A stretch of DNA of 5,278 bases, taken from positions 1-5,278 of the forward strand of contig JANYFH010000239.1 of the NCBI GenBank assembly GCA_025362705.1, in the 5' to 3' direction. The notes under the pieces were generated by a model, which had not been told where the DNA came from, did not search any database, and saw nothing but the letters and a program-made list of their open reading frames with translations. Origin of the DNA: Betaproteobacteria bacterium. GTDB taxonomy: Bacteria; Pseudomonadota; Gammaproteobacteria; Burkholderiales; Usitatibacteraceae. How positions within the stretch are numbered: the stretch's first letter is position 1; the number at the start of each line of letters is the position of its first letter. Shown here piece after piece: positions 1 to 5,278 of the stretch. A program made the translations under genes and the position numbers.

Positions 1-1733
1 TTCCGAAGCTCAAACCTGACATCTCCCGCCACATTCGTCACCAGTGCAAGCAGGTAGCCTGCCTGTTCGGCCTGCCTGAACGCCTGATACAAACCAATGC
101 CCAGCCCACCGCCACGCGAGTTTGCGACCGGCGCGCGGAAAAGACTATCAACAGCCGCACTCGGAATGGCGCTACCAGTGTCAGTGATAATCAACGTGGC
201 AACGTTTTCGATCAACAACGTTATCGACACGCGAATATCGGGTTCGCGTTGTTGTTTCTTGCGAATGTTTTCCAGGCAATTTTCCAGCACGGTATCGAAC
301 AGATTGACCGGGAGGGTTGCGGACATATTCCCTTGCGATGTGAAATACGCCCCACTCCCAATGTGGCGCGTCAATACATCTTTCCACCAATCTTCAGCGG
401 GGAGCGTTAAGCCGGTGGCGACCAGTGCGGGGTTTTGCAGTTTGTCGAGCGTGGTCTGCAGGCGTTTGGTGAGCTGCGGCAATTGCCGATCAAGCATTGC
501 CTCGTAAGGCGTGGCGTCGCGCTTTTCACCGTGTATGGCGTTACTGCTTTGCCGTGCACCACTCTTTGAGGTCAACGCGAATAGCGACTGCAACACATTT
601 TTGACGTCATGGGTGAGCTTGGCGCCGGTCTCATGTACCGCCTGCATGTACGCGTTTTGCTTAATCAGCTGTTCGCGCCGCTTGCCTTCATAGAATTCTC
701 CAACGACTTGCGCAAGCAGTCGCAAGTGCAGAAATAACGCAGGTGATAACTCGCTCTCGGTTTGGAATTTCACTTCTAACTGGTGATAGCGAAACTGCGC
801 AGTGTGGCCGGTCTCCTTGCCGAATTCTCCACTGCCGTCCGGTGCCGACCACTTGCATCCCAGTATCCACGGCATGGTGGCAACTTCTGCCATCGCCATT
901 TGCAGGAATCGATCGGCGTTCATATCGGCTTCGGAAAGCGCCGCGATGCGCCGCATCCAAAGCTCAAACGGCATCCCGACGCTCATCAGATAGCGTGAAA
1001 AATAGGTGCGCAAACCGCCATAGCCCGCTCGCGGCCCCCACAGCGCTGCGAGCAACAGCAATGCACCCGAAAATGACATCACCGTTAGCAGCACTGCTCG
1101 AAAATACGAGTTATCCGTGACACGCATCGCCGCAATACTGCCAAGCACCAGGACGACAACAAGCTGAAAAATAAACAGGCTGTAGAAAAAATCAAAAACT
1201 TGCGAAGTTGTTTCGTCCTCGGCGCGGTAAGGCAACACCACCAGCGTCAACAAAACCATTGGCAACGAAAGCTTCACCAACGTTGCCAGACCAGGCGGCA
1301 GGGATTTGATTTCGAGCACGAGCACCGGCACTGCCCATAGCAGCAAAACGGTAAAGAGGTAAAACACCGCGACGACATAAAATCGACCCCTGCTCGCAGC
1401 CTGCAACGTGAATACCTTGCCGCCCATGATGCCGATCAGAACCGCGATCCAAGCCATCATCATCCAGCCCGACAAACTGTAGATGACAACCGCGGTAATA
1501 CCAAAAAATAACAGCGTCGCAAACAGATTGAGTTCGCGCTGCGTGCTGATGAATGGTTGCCACAACAAAAACAATCCGAAATGCACCGTCAGGCAGGTAC
1601 GTTGAAACTCGCTGCCCGGTTCGGAAATGAGCCCTGCATGTAGCGAGAGCAACATCGCGAGAATCACCCAGCGCCGTCCACGCGTTAGCGACGTGGCAAG
1701 ATTTGCGGTGTTAGGTATCGAAACGATAGTCAT
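1..1733 (-). CDS. Membrane sensor histidine kinase, PrsK-like (3' end beyond window)
   Basis: Reading leftward from ATG at 1733, 577 codons stay open to the window edge with no stop. About eight hydrophobic segments are seen at residues 22-36, 48-62, 68-87, 90-110, 118-140, 149-168, 183-203 and 211-232. A linker with LRTYFSRYL (241-249) and ELWMRRIAALS (257-267) leads to a GAF-like stretch around 271-350. The phosphoacceptor box is THDVKN with H375, the N box is NCLEN with N485 and N489, the G1 box is D518-T-G520 and the G2 box is GGGLGIGL at 541-548. All residues needed for autophosphorylation are therefore present. The HDxKN box and the linker before the GAF region recall PrsK, whose partner PrsR is a sigma-54 activator; this is a family resemblance from memory. 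PilS is the alternative, but PilS has an HE[IV][KR]NP-type box. The upstream Shine-Dalgarno is weak (AGAAGAA). The first membrane segment begins near residue 22, which supports this start. The C-terminus is nearly complete at the edge. Confidence 0.88.
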   Translation of the reverse strand, partial: MTIVSIPNTANLATSLTRGRRWVILAMLLSLHAGLISEPGSEFQRTCLTVHFGLFLLWQPFISTQRELNLFATLLFFGITAVVIYSLSGWMMMAWIAVLIGIMGGKVFTLQAASRGRFYVVAVFYLFTVLLLWAVPVLVLEIKSLPPGLATLVKLSLPMVLLTLVVLPYRAEDETTSQVFDFFYSLFIFQLVVVLVLGSIAAMRVTDNSYFRAVLLTVMSFSGALLLLAALWGPRAGYGGLRTYFSRYLMSVGMPFELWMRRIAALSEADMNADRFLQMAMAEVATMPWILGCKWSAPDGSGEFGKETGHTAQFRYHQLEVKFQTESELSPALFLHLRLLAQVVGEFYEGKRREQLIKQNAYMQAVHETGAKLTHDVKNVLQSLFALTSKSGARQSSNAIHGEKRDATPYEAMLDRQLPQLTKRLQTTLDKLQNPALVATGLTLPAEDWWKDVLTRHIGSGAYFTSQGNMSATLPVNLFDTVLENCLENIRKKQQREPDIRVSITLLIENVATLIITDTGSAIPSAAVDSLFRAPVANSRGGGLGIGLYQAFRQAEQAGYLLALVTNVAGDVRFELR

Positions 1734-1880
1734 CGGTTCTTCTAGCTTGATTGAAGTTGTAGCGCCGACGGGAAGCGTAGCTGGAATTGCGGCCGGGCGC
1801 CAATATGGCAGTCCAATCGATTGTAAACCGTCGAGACTCCGGACAGGTGTCAGTTTCCGATGCAGGATTCGCAGTCGCAA
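1734..1880. other. Upstream part of divergent intergenic region
   Basis: No convincing gene was found between the kinase start and the palindrome at 1881. A plus-strand open frame crosses it (1627-1896), but most of that frame lies antisense to the kinase and its product has no recognisable motif. The stretch probably holds the kinase promoter. The best minus-strand candidate is a TTTACA-like -35 at 1822-1827, but no good -10 follows it at the right spacing, so no promoter is called. An ACAGGTGT element at 1843-1850 is related to the right half of the palindrome 44 bp downstream. Confidence 0.5.
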
Positions 1881-1894
1881 AAACCTACAGGTTT
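1881..1894. promoter_or_regulatory. 14-bp perfect palindrome, candidate activator (UAS) site
   Basis: AAACCT-AC-AGGTTT is a perfect inverted repeat with 6-bp arms and a 2-bp centre. It is centred about 78 bp upstream of the transcript start predicted from the sigma-54 element, which is a usual distance for an NtrC-family enhancer dimer site. Its half ACAGGTTT (1887-1894) recurs as ACAGGTGT at 1843-1850, one 44-bp step away, roughly four helical turns. The palindrome is seen directly. Its role as the binding site of the kinase's partner regulator is inferred. Confidence 0.5.
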
Positions 1895-1920
1895 AGAGAA
1901 AATTTATTAATTTCTTTATA

Positions 1921-1933
1921 AATCAATTAATTA
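1921..1933 (+). promoter_or_regulatory. Putative IHF-binding site
   Basis: AATCAATTAATTA fits the IHF consensus WATCAANNNNTTR at every defined position. It sits in a very AT-rich tract (about 1896-1940) immediately upstream of the -24 element and downstream of the palindrome. IHF bending between enhancer and promoter is a standard part of many sigma-54 promoters, so the location strengthens the call. The site lies rather close to the -24 box, and AT-rich DNA can match this consensus by chance. Confidence 0.6.
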
Positions 1934-1939
1934 CAACAT

Positions 1940-1955
1940 TGGCACGCCGATTGCT
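1940..1955 (+). promoter_or_regulatory. Sigma-54 (RpoN) -24/-12 promoter
   Basis: TGGCACGCCGATTGCT matches the sigma-54 consensus TGGCACG-N4-TTGC[A/T] at all fixed positions. The invariant GG is at 1941-1942 and GC at 1953-1954, with the required 10 bp between them. It predicts a start of transcription near 1966, about 33 nt upstream of the microprotein start. It reads into the microprotein and prepilin genes and away from the kinase. Such promoters need an ATP-hydrolysing enhancer-binding protein and are silent without it, so the operon is predicted to be inducible. Confidence 0.9.
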
Positions 1956-1965
1956 GATATGTCCT

Positions 1966-1979
1966 CAGGCAAATGCCTG
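1966..1979 (+). promoter_or_regulatory. Inverted repeat / 5' leader hairpin at predicted transcript start
   Basis: CAGGCA-AA-TGCCTG is a perfect inverted repeat beginning at the start site expected from the sigma-54 element. In RNA it would form a short CAGGC/GCCTG stem at or very near the 5' end. A hairpin there can protect an mRNA from 5'-end-dependent decay. Alternatively, as DNA, it may be a repressor site overlapping the start. It leaves the ribosome binding site at 1989-1992 free. Confidence 0.5.
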
Positions 1980-1998
1980 GCTACCACCGGAGACAAAC

Positions 1999-2088
1999 AT
2001 GAAAACCAAATTGCAACAGCTGAACATGAATGACTTCACCGTCTTGTTTCTGGCATTTGGACTGGTGGTTGGTCTGGCAATCAGGTAA
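1999..2088 (+). CDS. 29-residue single-span membrane microprotein
   Basis: ATG at 1999 opens 29 codons ending in TAA at 2086-2088. A GGAG Shine-Dalgarno at 1989-1992 stands at good spacing, and the sigma-54 promoter is directly upstream. The N-terminal 12 residues are polar (MKTKLQQLNMND). They are followed by one hydrophobic stretch from about residue 13 to 28 (FTVLFLAFGLVVGLAI) and a terminal Arg. This suggests one inner-membrane helix. I do not recognise the family. It has no prepilin cleavage motif and no export-signal cleavage site I would trust. It is the first cistron before the prepilin gene, 56 nt away, so co-transcription is likely. It could be a regulatory or assembly partner of the prepilin, or a translated leader peptide. 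The short length makes the coding call uncertain, although ribosome binding site and promoter agree. Confidence 0.6.
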   Translation: MKTKLQQLNMNDFTVLFLAFGLVVGLAIR

Positions 2089-2144
2089 TCGTTTCAACAA
2101 TTTTTGAAAAACACTCTCAACTGTTACCAACATCGGAGAATAAA

Positions 2145-2813
2145 ATGAAAAGTATGAAAAGCCAGCAATCCGGCTTCACTCTTGTCGAGATTGCCATTGT
2201 ATTGGTGATTATCGGTCTGCTGCTCGGTGGTATTTTGAAAGGGCAGGAATTGATCAATAGTGCGAAGGTGAAAAATCTGATCACCGACATGCGTAACATT
2301 CAAACGCAGATTTATGGCTATCAGGATCGATTTAAGCAATTGCCTGGGGACGATGTCCGCGTTACGACGAATTTGGTGGGCGCAACCCTTGCAACGGGCG
2401 GAACATTAGGTAACGGACAAATTGAAGGAGCAATGTTTCCGGCTGCCGCCTCCACTGAAGAGTCAGCGGTATTTTGGCAACATTTGCGGTTGGCAAATTT
2501 AGCGGCCGGACCTACCGCGCTGGCGGATCCGCAATATTATCCGCTGAATGCAAATAATGGGCGGATTGGCGTCAATACTGCTACATTGGCTCAGCTTTGG
2601 ATTTCAACCATGCCTACTGGTGGTACCCAAATTTGCATGAAACAGATGACCGGGCGTTTCGCCAAGCAAATTGACACCGCACTTGATGATGGAGTTTCTA
2701 ACACCGGCAGCGTGCGATTTACCGACGACACAGGAGCCGCACCTGGCAACATCGCAACGCTACCAGCCGCAGTTGACGATGGCGCGCTGTATACGTTGTG
2801 CATGGTCTTCTGA
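2145..2813 (+). CDS. Prepilin-type N-terminal cleavage/methylation domain protein (pseudopilin-like)
   Basis: The 222-residue product begins with a short charged leader (MKSMKSQQSG). A type III signal follows: G10 then FTLVE, so the prepilin peptidase PilD should cut after G10 and methylate F11. E15 is the conserved Glu at mature position 5. The hydrophobic helix runs to about residue 31, followed by the characteristic GGILKGQELI (28-37). Later landmarks are the LPGDD motif (66-70), ESAVFWQHL (106-114) and LDDGVSNTGSVR (180-191), all typical of a proteobacterial group of prepilin-domain proteins. Cys164 and Cys219 near the C-terminus could form a disulfide. The start at 2145 has GGAG at 2135-2138, six bases away; ATG at 2154 is an alternative that leaves the cleavage site unchanged. 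It is expected to act in the inner membrane or periplasm as a pilus or secretion-type minor subunit. No pilus assembly genes accompany it here, and its machine is unknown. It probably shares the sigma-54 promoter at 1940. Confidence 0.92.
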   Translation: MKSMKSQQSGFTLVEIAIVLVIIGLLLGGILKGQELINSAKVKNLITDMRNIQTQIYGYQDRFKQLPGDDVRVTTNLVGATLATGGTLGNGQIEGAMFPAAASTEESAVFWQHLRLANLAAGPTALADPQYYPLNANNGRIGVNTATLAQLWISTMPTGGTQICMKQMTGRFAKQIDTALDDGVSNTGSVRFTDDTGAAPGNIATLPAAVDDGALYTLCMVF

Positions 2814-2831
2814 TTTAGGTGCGTTAATCCC

Positions 2832-2859
2832 AACAAAGCCCGCTTCGGCGGGCTTTGTT
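2832..2859 (+). terminator. Rho-independent terminator after the prepilin gene
   Basis: A perfect 12-bp stem (AACAAAGCCCGC / GCGGGCTTTGTT) closes on a UUCG tetraloop at 2844-2847, 18 bp after the prepilin stop. The U-rich part is CTTTGTTATT, lying in the right arm and just past it rather than as a separate tract. The stable GC core and the tetraloop make it a convincing terminator for the plus-strand operon. The same structure could also stop leftward transcription arriving from the antiporter. Confidence 0.85.
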
Positions 2860-2969
2860 ATTGCGCCATCCCACCATCCCTCGGATTGCCGCAAGAAATA
2901 CTCGCGCCAAAATAATCTGGTGAGTCAAACACTCTGAAACTAAGCGTCCCACGCGCCTTCTGGCGAAAT

Positions 2970-2985
2970 GTGCTTCGAAAAGCAC
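2970..2985 (-). terminator. Weak hairpin, possible terminator of the antiporter gene
   Basis: In the minus-strand transcript, GTGCTT-TTCG-AAGCAC forms a 6-bp stem with a UUCG loop about 46 nt past the antiporter stop, followed by ATTTCG. The U run is poor. A smaller CGCC/GGCG hairpin follows at 2954-2965. The convergent gap 2860-3031 holds no gene that I can support. This is a tentative call, and the bidirectional hairpin at 2832-2859 may be the real stop. Confidence 0.3.
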
Positions 2986-3031
2986 TGAAGACGGCTAAGT
3001 AGGCCAATGTGCGCGATTGTCTCGGTGGCCA

Positions 3032-5008
3032 TTATCCCTGCAACAGACGCATCTCCGCCCTTGCCAGTGCTTCGGGCGTTCCCGCCAACACCAACACATC
3101 ACCTGCTTGTAACCGCATCTCCGGTTGCAATCTTGTTTCACGCACGCCTTTACGTCTGAGCGCAACAATCTGGATGCCCAGCTCTTCCATTCGGAGCGTC
3201 TCGATTGTCTTGCCAACTCCCGCCGCACCCTCGTCAATCAGGATAGATTGCATACGCGGTTGCTGACCATCGAACTCAACATCGGCAGCGTCAGTGACGC
3301 CCGGGAAGAATCCGCGCATTAATTCGTATCGTTCTCCGCGCACTTGTCGCAAGCGCGCGAGTACTTTATTGAGCGGCATCCCCAGCAGGAGCATCGTTTG
3401 CGTCGCCAGCATGAGTGAGCCCTCAACGACCTCTGCGACAATTTCTGCGGCACCCGCGCTCTTGAGTTTTTCAACATCGGTATCGTCAAATGTCCGCACT
3501 ATCACCGGTACATCGGGCCGCAGTGAACGAACGTGGGAAAGTATTTTCATCGCCGCGTGCGTATTGGCAAAGCTCACTACAACCGCTGCGGCCCGCGCCA
3601 ATCCTGCCGCCGTAAGCACTTCCCGTTTTGTAGCGTCACCGAACATCACTGAATCGCCGCCAGCTGAGGCCTGCTTGACACGAGCCGGATCAGTATCGAG
3701 GGCGATGAGTGGAATTTTTTCGTGCTCTAAAAAACGCGCCAGACTTTGGCCGGAACGTCCGTAACCGCAAATAATTACCTGGCCGCGTTTGGCCATGGAT
3801 TGAATTGCCAACTGCTGCAACTGCACAGCGCGCATTTCCCATTCGCTTGCCACCAGATACATGACAATCTTTTCGCTCTTCGCAAGTATTAGCGGTGAGA
3901 TCAGCATCGAGACCAGCATCGCAGCCAGCACGACTTGCAGCGTTGCTGCAGGTACTGCATTGATTTGCCCGGCAAGGGAGAGGAGCACAAATCCGAATTC
4001 CCCTGCGGGCGCCAGCGCCAATCCGCATCTGAGCGCGACACCCTTGTCGTTCTTGAACAGCGCGGCCAGGGCGATGACGATCAAGAACTTGAACATCAAC
4101 AACGCTGCAAGAACGAGCAAAACAAACACCCAGTGATCGAGCACGGCATTCAAATTGAGCAACATGCCGATGGTGACAAAAAACAGCCCTAGCAGCACGT
4201 CGCGGAAGGGCTTGATATCGTCTTCGACTTGATAGCGGTACTCGGTTTCCGAAATCAGCATCCCGGCAAGAAACGCACCCAACGCAAGCGAGAGACCCGC
4301 GATCTCGGTGACCCACGCCAACCCCAGCGTCACGAGCAGAACCGTAAGCACAAAGAGTTCCGAGGATTTTTGACGCGCAACAACGCCGAAAAGCGCGCGT
4401 GTTACGCGTTGTCCGACCGTAAGAATCAAGGACAAAACAACTGCTGCCTTGGCCAGTGCCCAGCCCACTTCGATTGCGAGCGCGCCGCCAGAAAGCGCCA
4501 ATGCCGGAACCAGCACCAGCAACGGCACCACCGCCAAATCCTGGAACAGCAATACGCCCACAATCTGTTTGCCGTGTGCCGAATGAAGTTGTGCCTGGTC
4601 CGACAGCACCTTGATGCTGATGGCAGTGGACGACATCGCGAGGACACCACCAAGAATGAGCCCGACCTGCCAGCCAAGACCTGCGAACAACGCGGCCAAA
4701 ATTACCGCCACAATCGTTAACCCGACTTGCAAGCCGCCGAACCCGACTACCGTGCGTCTCATCGCGAATAATTGTGGAAGAGAAAATTCCAGCCCGATGG
4801 AAAACATCAAAAACACAACGCCGAATTCCGCGAGATAGCGTGTTTGCGGCGTGTCCGGCACGAACCCCAATGCATGCGGCCCGATCAGGGCGCCGACCAC
4901 CAGGTAGCCCAGAATCGCCGGCATATTGACGCGCCGGAACACCACCACGGTCACGACGGCGGTAGCCAGTAGAATCAATACGATCGGCAGGGTGGAGTGC
5001 GTGGTCAC
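3032..5008 (-). CDS. CPA2 monovalent cation:proton antiporter, KefB/KefC/YbaL type with TrkA-N and TrkA-C domains
   Basis: The 658-residue inner-membrane protein has three parts. Residues 7 to about 385 form the polytopic Na+/H+-exchanger fold, with GYLVVGALIGP (34-44), FSIGLEFSL (69-77), LLFQDLAVVPLL (153-164, with the conserved D157) and a GEFGFVLL motif with E337. Residues about 410-530 form a TrkA-N Rossmann domain with G415-Y-G417-R-S-G420, D438 and D440 at the end of the second strand, and GDA at 457-459, as expected for nucleotide binding. Residues about 578-655 match a TrkA-C (RCK-C) domain. The family exchanges K+ or Na+ for protons and is gated by ligands on the RCK domains. A Kef-like glutathione response is possible but cannot be assigned here. 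The start is GTG, because the first membrane helix would be lost from the next Met (M29). Shine-Dalgarno pairing is weak. The stop is TAA. The gene is divergent from kdsD across 46 bp. Confidence 0.93.
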   Translation of the reverse strand: MTTHSTLPIVLILLATAVVTVVVFRRVNMPAILGYLVVGALIGPHALGFVPDTPQTRYLAEFGVVFLMFSIGLEFSLPQLFAMRRTVVGFGGLQVGLTIVAVILAALFAGLGWQVGLILGGVLAMSSTAISIKVLSDQAQLHSAHGKQIVGVLLFQDLAVVPLLVLVPALALSGGALAIEVGWALAKAAVVLSLILTVGQRVTRALFGVVARQKSSELFVLTVLLVTLGLAWVTEIAGLSLALGAFLAGMLISETEYRYQVEDDIKPFRDVLLGLFFVTIGMLLNLNAVLDHWVFVLLVLAALLMFKFLIVIALAALFKNDKGVALRCGLALAPAGEFGFVLLSLAGQINAVPAATLQVVLAAMLVSMLISPLILAKSEKIVMYLVASEWEMRAVQLQQLAIQSMAKRGQVIICGYGRSGQSLARFLEHEKIPLIALDTDPARVKQASAGGDSVMFGDATKREVLTAAGLARAAAVVVSFANTHAAMKILSHVRSLRPDVPVIVRTFDDTDVEKLKSAGAAEIVAEVVEGSLMLATQTMLLLGMPLNKVLARLRQVRGERYELMRGFFPGVTDAADVEFDGQQPRMQSILIDEGAAGVGKTIETLRMEELGIQIVALRRKGVRETRLQPEMRLQAGDVLVLAGTPEALARAEMRLLQG

Positions 5009-5042
5009 TTGCTCTGGAGAAAATCAGGCGTGGGCTTAACGG

Positions 5043-5048
5043 TACAAT
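5043..5048 (+). promoter_or_regulatory. -10-like box just before kdsD, possibly giving a leaderless mRNA
   Basis: TACAAT matches the sigma-70 -10 consensus at five of six positions and ends six bases before the kdsD ATG. Transcription would then start at or within a base or two of that ATG. No clear -35 is seen 16-18 bp upstream, where the sequence is AGAAAATC-like. No Shine-Dalgarno lies between the box and the ATG. On the opposite strand the same bases contribute a TTGTAC -35-like hexamer for the antiporter, but without a good -10. Confidence 0.45.
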
Positions 5049-5054
5049 AGTCTC

Positions 5055-5278
5055 ATGGAAAGTTTATTACATCCCCGCTCTATTGCCGATACGGCTCGCA
5101 CCCTGAAGCTTGCGAAAGCAACACTCGATATTGAGGCTGACGCGGTACGTTCGCTGGCGCTGAAGCTCGGTGACGCATTCATCGCGGCACATAAACTTTT
5201 ATTCGATGCGGCTGAAAAAAAAGGCCGGGTGGTTGTCACTGGCATGGGCAAGAGTGGCCACATCGGCGGCAAGATCGC
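5055..5278 (+). CDS. kdsD: Arabinose-5-phosphate isomerase, KpsF/GutQ family (5' part only)
   Basis: The first 74 codons are present before the window ends. The product opens with a helical region containing TLKLAKATLDIEADAV (16-31). It then enters the SIS sugar-isomerase domain with GRVVVTGMGKSGHIGGKI (57-74), the signature phosphosugar-binding strand and loop of KdsD/KpsF/GutQ proteins; K66 is the conserved loop lysine. The enzyme interconverts D-ribulose 5-phosphate and D-arabinose 5-phosphate in the cytoplasm, the first step toward Kdo for lipopolysaccharide. ATG at 5055 leaves about 56 residues before GRVVV, close to the roughly 47 of E. coli KdsD, which supports this start even though no Shine-Dalgarno precedes it. 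Full-length members have about 320-330 residues with CBS domains at the C-terminus, so roughly three quarters of the gene is missing. GutQ/KpsF paralogues cannot be excluded, but chromosomal kdsD is most likely. Confidence 0.92.
   Translation, partial: MESLLHPRSIADTARTLKLAKATLDIEADAVRSLALKLGDAFIAAHKLLFDAAEKKGRVVVTGMGKSGHIGGKI

Noticed and set aside
1799..1809. Small inverted repeat GCCA-ATA-TGGC upstream of the kinase
   Set aside because: Four-base arms are expected by chance at this length, and the position fits no known element.
1800..1830. TTTACA at 1827-1822 (minus) as a -35 for the kinase gene
   Set aside because: At normal spacing only TATTGG-like or CATATT-like hexamers follow, which are poor -10 boxes, so no promoter can be called.
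97..1896. Open frames opposite or out of frame with the kinase (for example 97-507, 743-1120, 1192-1563 minus, 1627-1896)
   Set aside because: The minus-strand frame from 1733 to the window edge is continuous and carries all histidine kinase boxes in order, so these are shadows. None has a good ribosome binding site with a credible product.
1917..1922. TATAAA as a sigma-70 -10 box for the microprotein/prepilin operon
   Set aside because: No acceptable -35 at 16-18 bp spacing. It lies in an AT-rich tract where such matches are expected, and the sigma-54 element is far stronger.
2092..2109. AT-rich inverted repeat TTTCAA / TTGAAA between microprotein and prepilin genes as a terminator
   Set aside because: The stem is short, A/T dominated and has no GC core or following U tract. 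It is unlikely to stop transcription between the two genes.
3009..4972. Many plus-strand open frames of 63-163 codons opposite the antiporter, the longest at 4229-4720
   Set aside because: They are antisense to a well-supported antiporter gene, lack recognisable domains and are rich in Arg, His, Gln or Ser as expected of shadow frames.
5215..5222. Run of eight A in kdsD as a programmed frameshift (A AAA AAA G)
   Set aside because: The zero frame continues straight into the conserved GRVVVTGMGKSGHIG motif, so the frame shown is the functional one. No stimulatory structure is evident.
1..5278. CRISPR arrays, insertion sequences, tRNA genes, riboswitches
   Set aside because: No regularly spaced direct repeats, transposase-like frames, terminal inverted repeats or tRNA-like cloverleaf signals were seen on either strand.

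Overview
The window looks like chromosomal DNA of a Gram-negative proteobacterium, most likely a betaproteobacterium. Reasons: an arabinose-5-phosphate isomerase gene of Kdo/lipopolysaccharide synthesis lies divergent from a CPA2 cation:proton antiporter, there is a near-consensus sigma-54 promoter, there is a type IV prepilin-like protein, and base composition is moderate. The genus cannot be fixed from this sequence. No mobile element, CRISPR array, tRNA or rRNA was seen.

Layout. (1) Positions 1-1733, minus strand: an open frame of 577 codons for a membrane sensor histidine kinase whose 3' end lies outside the window. It has eight predicted membrane segments, a GAF-like region, an HDVKN phosphoacceptor box and a complete ATP-binding domain. 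The layout resembles PrsK, the kinase of the PrsK/PrsR/RpoN regulatory system. (2) Positions 1734-1998: a divergent intergenic region rich in regulatory signals. It has a 14-bp palindrome, a full IHF consensus, an essentially perfect sigma-54 -24/-12 element at 1940-1955 reading right, and a hairpin at the predicted transcript start. (3) Positions 1999-2088: a 29-codon membrane microprotein with a good ribosome binding site. (4) Positions 2145-2813: a 222-residue prepilin-type (pseudopilin-like) protein, followed by a strong UUCG-loop terminator at 2832-2859. (5) Positions 3032-5008, minus strand: a 658-residue KefB/KefC/YbaL-type antiporter with TrkA-N and TrkA-C domains. (6) Positions 5055-5278: the start of kdsD, divergent from the antiporter across 46 bp, with a -10-like box placed so that the mRNA may be leaderless.

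How the parts may work together. The left half reads as a regulatory unit. The kinase probably signals to an NtrC-family activator, not in this window, which with sigma-54 and IHF would switch on the microprotein-prepilin operon transcribed away from it. This link is inferred from position and promoter type and is not demonstrated. The right half is housekeeping: ion/pH homeostasis and Kdo supply for the outer membrane.
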